64,000 bases of DNA, taken from Campylobacter sp. RM6914. Its GTDB lineage: Bacteria > Campylobacterota > Campylobacteria > Campylobacterales > Campylobacteraceae. Each line of letters begins with the position of its first letter. The stretch's first letter is position 1. The notes beneath the pieces were generated by a model. That model saw only the letters and a list, made by a program, of their open reading frames with translations. It was not told the DNA's origin and ran no database searches. Location: positions 868,001 through 932,000 of the forward strand of contig NZ_CP012545.1 in NCBI RefSeq assembly GCF_004803835.1, read 5' to 3'. Below, in pieces: positions 60,379-64,000 of this stretch. The translations under genes and the position numbers were made by a program.

Positions 60379-61700
60379 TGAATATGACACCAAGACAGAT
60401 AGTTGAATTTTTAGATGATTATGTTATAGGGCAAAAAAATGCCAAAAAGATCATCGCTATCGCACTTCGCAATCGCTACCGAAGGATGAAACTAGAAAAA
60501 GCTATGCAAGATGACATAGTTCCTAAAAATATCCTAATGATAGGCTCAACCGGTGTTGGCAAAACTGAGATCGCAAGACGCCTGTCAAAGATGATGGGAC
60601 TTCCTTTTATAAAAGTCGAAGCTAGCAAATACACTGAAGTAGGCTTTGTCGGACGTGATGTTGAAAGCATGGTTAGAGATCTTGCGATGGCAGCTTTTAA
60701 CCTAGTAAAATCAGAACACATCGAAAAAAACCAAGCTAAAATTTCAGAATACATCGAAGATAAAATAATCAAAAAACTACTTCCACCTTTACCAAAAGGC
60801 GTTAGCGAAGAAAAAATAGCAGATTATGAGCGAAGTTATGAAAAAATGCTAACAAAGCTTAGAAATGGCGACTTAGATGACCTTAATATCGAGATCGAAG
60901 TCATGCAGCCAACAATGAGCGAGAATTCAAACATCCCGCCCGATATGGCTCAAATGCAAGAAAGCTTCATAAAAATAATCGGCATGACAAATAAACCGAC
61001 TAAAAAAGAGATGAAAGTCAAAGATGCAAGAAAGGCTCTTGAGGCAGAGGCAAATGATAAAATTTTAAATACCGAAAACATCAAAACTGAGGCTTTAAGA
61101 AGAGCACAAGATGAAGGCATTATATTTATCGACGAGATAGATAAAGTAGCTGTAAGCTCCGGAAATTCAGGCAGACAAGACCCGAGCAAAGAGGGTGTTC
61201 AGCGTGACTTACTTCCGATAGTGGAAGGCTCTTCGGTATCTACAAAATTTGGAAATTTAAAGACGGATCATATTTTATTTATCGCAGCCGGCGCCTTTCA
61301 TGTAAGTAAACCAAGCGATCTTATACCGGAGCTTCAGGGTCGTTTTCCGCTTAGAGTCGAGCTAAATAGTCTTGACGAAGATGCACTTTATCAAATTTTA
61401 ACCCAACCTAAAAACTCCCTTCTAAAACAATACATCGCCCTGCTTAAAACAGAAAATGTCGAGCTTGAATTTAGCGATGAAGCCATACGCGAGATCGCCA
61501 AAATAGCACAAGCGGCAAATGAAAAGATGGAAGATATCGGAGCGAGAAGACTTCATACAGTTATCGAGCGCGTTATAGAAGATATTAGCTTTGAAGCAAG
61601 CGAGAAAAACGGAGAAAAGATCGTTATAGATAAAGAGCTAGTTAGTCAAAGACTAAGCGATGTCATAGAAAATCAAGACATAGCAAGATACATACTATAA
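60378..61700 (+). CDS. hslU: HslU unfoldase ATPase (ClpY)
   Basis: 440-residue AAA+ partner of HslV. Walker A GSTGVGKTEIARRL, the pore-loop region YTEVGFVGRDVESMVRDL, an intermediate I domain (residues about 110-240), Walker B IIFIDEIDKVAV, sensor ELQGRFPLRVEL and the C-terminal HTVIERVIEDISFEA, ending ARYIL, the tail that docks into HslV. Confidence 0.95.
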   Translation: MNMTPRQIVEFLDDYVIGQKNAKKIIAIALRNRYRRMKLEKAMQDDIVPKNILMIGSTGVGKTEIARRLSKMMGLPFIKVEASKYTEVGFVGRDVESMVRDLAMAAFNLVKSEHIEKNQAKISEYIEDKIIKKLLPPLPKGVSEEKIADYERSYEKMLTKLRNGDLDDLNIEIEVMQPTMSENSNIPPDMAQMQESFIKIIGMTNKPTKKEMKVKDARKALEAEANDKILNTENIKTEALRRAQDEGIIFIDEIDKVAVSSGNSGRQDPSKEGVQRDLLPIVEGSSVSTKFGNLKTDHILFIAAGAFHVSKPSDLIPELQGRFPLRVELNSLDEDALYQILTQPKNSLLKQYIALLKTENVELEFSDEAIREIAKIAQAANEKMEDIGARRLHTVIERVIEDISFEASEKNGEKIVIDKELVSQRLSDVIENQDIARYIL

Positions 61701-61709
61701 AGGATAAAT

Positions 61710-62579
61710 TTGAAATCAGGGTTTGTTAGCATAATCGGTCGCACAAATGCAGGTAAAAGCTCAATGTTAAATGCATTGCTAAATGAAAAAATAGCTATTG
61801 TTTCGCACAAACAAAACGCCACTCGCAGAAAAATAAGCGGCATCGTAATGAACGGCGATGATCAGATAATTTTTACCGATACGCCCGGGCTTCATAAGAG
61901 CGAAAAGCTAATGAATAAACTAATGGTAAACGAAGCGATAAAGGCGATGGGCGATTGCGATGCTCTTGTTTTTATCGCCTCCATCCATGATGATTTAAGC
62001 GATTATCAAACATTTTTAGCTCTAAATCCAACCAAACCTCACATTGTAGTACTTAGTAAGGTTGATGAGGTAAATAATCAAAAAGTGCTTCAAAAAATGA
62101 GCCAATACCAGCCTTACGCTAGCCATTTTAGCGCCCTTTTGCCATTTAGCACAAAACAACAAACTTACAAAAAACCTCTTTTAGATGAAATTTGCAAGCT
62201 TTTACCTGAACATGAGTATTTTTATGATCCTGAATTTATAACAAATACAAACGAAAAGGAAATTTTTAAAGACTTCATTCTTGAAGCTATTTATGAAAAT
62301 TTAAGTGACGAGATCCCCTATTCCAGTGATGTTTTGATAGATAAAGTAAAAGAAAAAGATGATATAACAGAAATTTATGCCACGATTATCACAGAACGCG
62401 AGATACACAAGTCAATGATAATAGGTAAAAACGGCGAAACTATAAAACGCATAGGCATAAACGCAAGAAAGCTTATATCAAATTTGACGGGTCGCAAAAT
62501 TTTCATAAAAATAGTCGTTTTAGTGAAAAAAGGATGGAGTAAAGACGAAAAAATACTTAAAAAAATAAATAACTATTGA
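61710..62579 (+). CDS. era: GTPase Era
   Basis: Ribosome assembly GTPase of 289 residues starting at TTG 61710 (AAAGGATAAATTTG). G1 [11 protein letters not shown]2 [10 protein letters not shown]3 DTPG in [16 protein letters not shown], and G4 LSKVDE (NKxD-type, here SKVD). The C-terminal KH domain reads [28 protein letters not shown], with the GxxG-like loop MIIGKNGE just before. Ends the rplI-hslVU-era run. Confidence 0.94.
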   Translation: MKSGFVSIIGRTNAGKSSMLNALLNEKIAIVSHKQNATRRKISGIVMNGDDQIIFTDTPGLHKSEKLMNKLMVNEAIKAMGDCDALVFIASIHDDLSDYQTFLALNPTKPHIVVLSKVDEVNNQKVLQKMSQYQPYASHFSALLPFSTKQQTYKKPLLDEICKLLPEHEYFYDPEFITNTNEKEIFKDFILEAIYENLSDEIPYSSDVLIDKVKEKDDITEIYATIITEREIHKSMIIGKNGETIKRIGINARKLISNLTGRKIFIKIVVLVKKGWSKDEKILKKINNY

Positions 62580-62630
62580 TTTTTTATTTTGAATACATTA
62601 GAATACAAACAAGTAACAAATGAGGTATGA

Positions 62631-64000
62631 ATGATAAAGATAAGAAATAACGTTGAAAAGTCTATTATTACAATCGATCCATATAAAAAAGATGCATTTA
62701 AATTTATAGGGAACGAAGTCGGGGCTTTAGATGTTTCAAGATCAATTTCTAAAGAAAATTTCTTTATCTCATATCTTAAATTTAAAAATTTAATCACCAC
62801 AACTATAAGCATTTCTCGCGAAACAAGTGAAGAAGAGCTTTCAAATATCATCTCTATTAAAACTTACGAAGAGCTTTCTCTTGATGCGACGATTGACTAT
62901 AAAATAGTTTTTATAGAGTCTCAAGCGCAAACAGAAGATAGGCTTTTTAGCGTATTTGTCATAGCAGACGACACGATAGATAAGATATTTAAAGACATAA
63001 TGGCGAAAATTCCATACATAGACTACCTATCTATCGCCCCTCTTCTATACAGCTCACTTTATAAAAAAGGCTTTTTGACTGTTTTAGATGTTGATTGTTT
63101 TATATGTCTTCAAAAAGATGACGCGTTTTTAGCTGTTTACTCAGGAGGCGAATACCTAACCTCGCGCCCTCTTCGCTATAATCTAAGCTCTATTAAAGAT
63201 AGATACAGCGAACTAAAAGGCGAACGCATAAGCGAAGAGGCTTTTTATGAAAAACTTAACACAAACGGCATTTGTATGGATACCGAAAGTGAAAATTTTG
63301 ATCCTGAGTTAAATGATGTTTTAGAAGACTGTTTTTTTTACATTAATGACGCTATAAATATAATAAACAGGGTATATTTTGTAAATATTCACAACATCTT
63401 TATCGACTCTGAGATCGGTAAAATTCCTGGGCTTGAGAACTTTGTTCAAAGTAAAATCGGTCTTAAAACAGCAACTCTAAGTACAAACATCTCAATAAAC
63501 AGCAAAGACTACGACCTAAGTCAACAGCACAATATGATGGCTCTGATTGCAAGGCTGACCAAAGAAGAGGATTATCAGGCAGAATTTAACTTCTCGTCAT
63601 TTTTAAGACCCCAACCGTTTACAAAACGAACGAGCGGTAAATTTATCCTTTCATGTGGCGCAGCTTCACTACTTGCGGTCGCGTATCCTGCGTATAATTA
63701 CCTTGGAGGGTATTATTTAGAGCAAAGCATACCTGTTCTAACGCAAGAGCTAATTGACCTCAAAAACGAGTCAAACAGGATAAGGATTAGCCTTGCGGGA
63801 CTTCAAAAAGAAAAAGAGCAAATGCAAGATATGCTTGTTAAAGATAGACAAAAGCTTGAATTTAGAGAAAACTTACTAACTCAAATCAGCGATAAAAAAA
63901 ACGAATACGCCATGAAAGGGATAAATATATTTGAAATTTCGCAGATCATAAATCAAAATAAAGTTAAAGTTTCAAATATATTTGGCAAAGATAGAAATAT
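62631..64000 (+). CDS. PilM/PilN-like membrane protein, 3' end outside the window
   Basis: Open from ATG 62631 (GAGGT upstream) to the right edge, at least 456 residues. The first 330 residues are soluble and resemble an actin-like PilM/competence domain in layout (VLDVDCFICLQKDDAFLAVYSGGEY, and later INIINRVYFVNIHNIFID). A membrane helix (FILSCGAASLLAVAYPAYNYL, about residues 345-365) is followed by a coiled coil (LTQELIDLKNESNRIRISLAGLQKEKEQ), as in PilN. This suggests a type IV pilus or transformation assembly component with PilM- and PilN-like parts in one chain. The assignment is tentative. Confidence 0.55.
   Translation, partial: MIKIRNNVEKSIITIDPYKKDAFKFIGNEVGALDVSRSISKENFFISYLKFKNLITTTISISRETSEEELSNIISIKTYEELSLDATIDYKIVFIESQAQTEDRLFSVFVIADDTIDKIFKDIMAKIPYIDYLSIAPLLYSSLYKKGFLTVLDVDCFICLQKDDAFLAVYSGGEYLTSRPLRYNLSSIKDRYSELKGERISEEAFYEKLNTNGICMDTESENFDPELNDVLEDCFFYINDAINIINRVYFVNIHNIFIDSEIGKIPGLENFVQSKIGLKTATLSTNISINSKDYDLSQQHNMMALIARLTKEEDYQAEFNFSSFLRPQPFTKRTSGKFILSCGAASLLAVAYPAYNYLGGYYLEQSIPVLTQELIDLKNESNRIRISLAGLQKEKEQMQDMLVKDRQKLEFRENLLTQISDKKNEYAMKGINIFEISQIINQNKVKVSNIFGKDRN

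Overview
The window is a stretch of chromosome from a Campylobacter (Campylobacterota). The evidence is the low GC content, the order icd-mdh-sucC-sucD-oorDABC, the block aspB-speA-hisS-tmk-coaD-ubiX-flgA, the block rplI-hslV-hslU-era-argG next to rpoN-lptB-tsaE, a single XerH-type recombinase, and a very long FlgL. I cannot assign a species from sequence reading alone.

Layout. 1-7349 (+): the oxidative TCA branch, with monomeric isocitrate dehydrogenase (5' end outside the window), malate dehydrogenase, succinyl-CoA synthetase, the four-subunit 2-oxoglutarate:acceptor oxidoreductase and flavodoxin, its likely electron carrier. 7384-11012 (-): thiamine thiazole operon thiS-F-G-H plus a ThiE/TenI-like gene. 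11097-20554 (-): aminotransferase, arginine decarboxylase, hisS, tmk, coaD, ubiX, flgA, tRNA-Gly, moeA and murA. 20693-23225 (+): an NlpC/P60-like lipoprotein, a rhomboid protease, a ferritin-like DUF455 protein and SixA. 23226-23706 is an AT-rich gap without genes. 23707-28176 (-): MacA-MacB-TolC tripartite efflux. 28243-39228: murI, xerH, ftsW, murG, a coiled-coil protein, tRNA-Leu, HU, yaaA, flgL behind a sigma-54 promoter, and ftsK. 39277-39496: a consensus sigma-70 promoter driving tRNA-Gln and the initiator tRNA-fMet.

39452-49143 is an integrated filamentous phage (inovirus) of about 9.65 kb. It is flanked by a 45/44-bp duplication of the 3' part of tRNA-fMet. On the minus strand, in transcription order, it encodes an ssDNA-binding protein, a major coat protein, a 101-residue membrane protein, a 35-residue membrane protein, a TspB/pIII-like adsorption protein, a pVI-like protein, a Zot/pI ATPase, a pIV-like secretin, a rolling-circle Rep and a tyrosine integrase. 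A divergent HTH regulator and a RelE-like toxin-antitoxin pair lie at the right end. Large inverted repeats lie in the secretin-rep junction, where Ff phages carry their origin and packaging signal, and upstream of the adsorption gene.

49383-51432, between the phage right end and tRNA-Arg, is an AT-rich two-gene cassette. It pairs a compact class A penicillin-binding-protein-like enzyme that has no visible membrane anchor with an overlapping two-helix membrane protein. 51828-55506: a small conserved protein, a J-domain protein, rpoN, lptB, tsaE and an S4-domain protein. 55548-57860: a more GC-rich S-methylmethionine cassette (mmuP-mmuM) broken by three frameshifts. 58079-62579: argG, rplI, hslV, hslU, era. 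From 62631 a PilM/PilN-like gene runs off the right edge.

The points most worth following up are the filamentous prophage and its unexplained cis structures, the anchorless PBP cassette, the apparent non-canonical start codons of ftsK and flgA (the latter abutting a tRNA), and the homopolymer frameshifts in mmuP.
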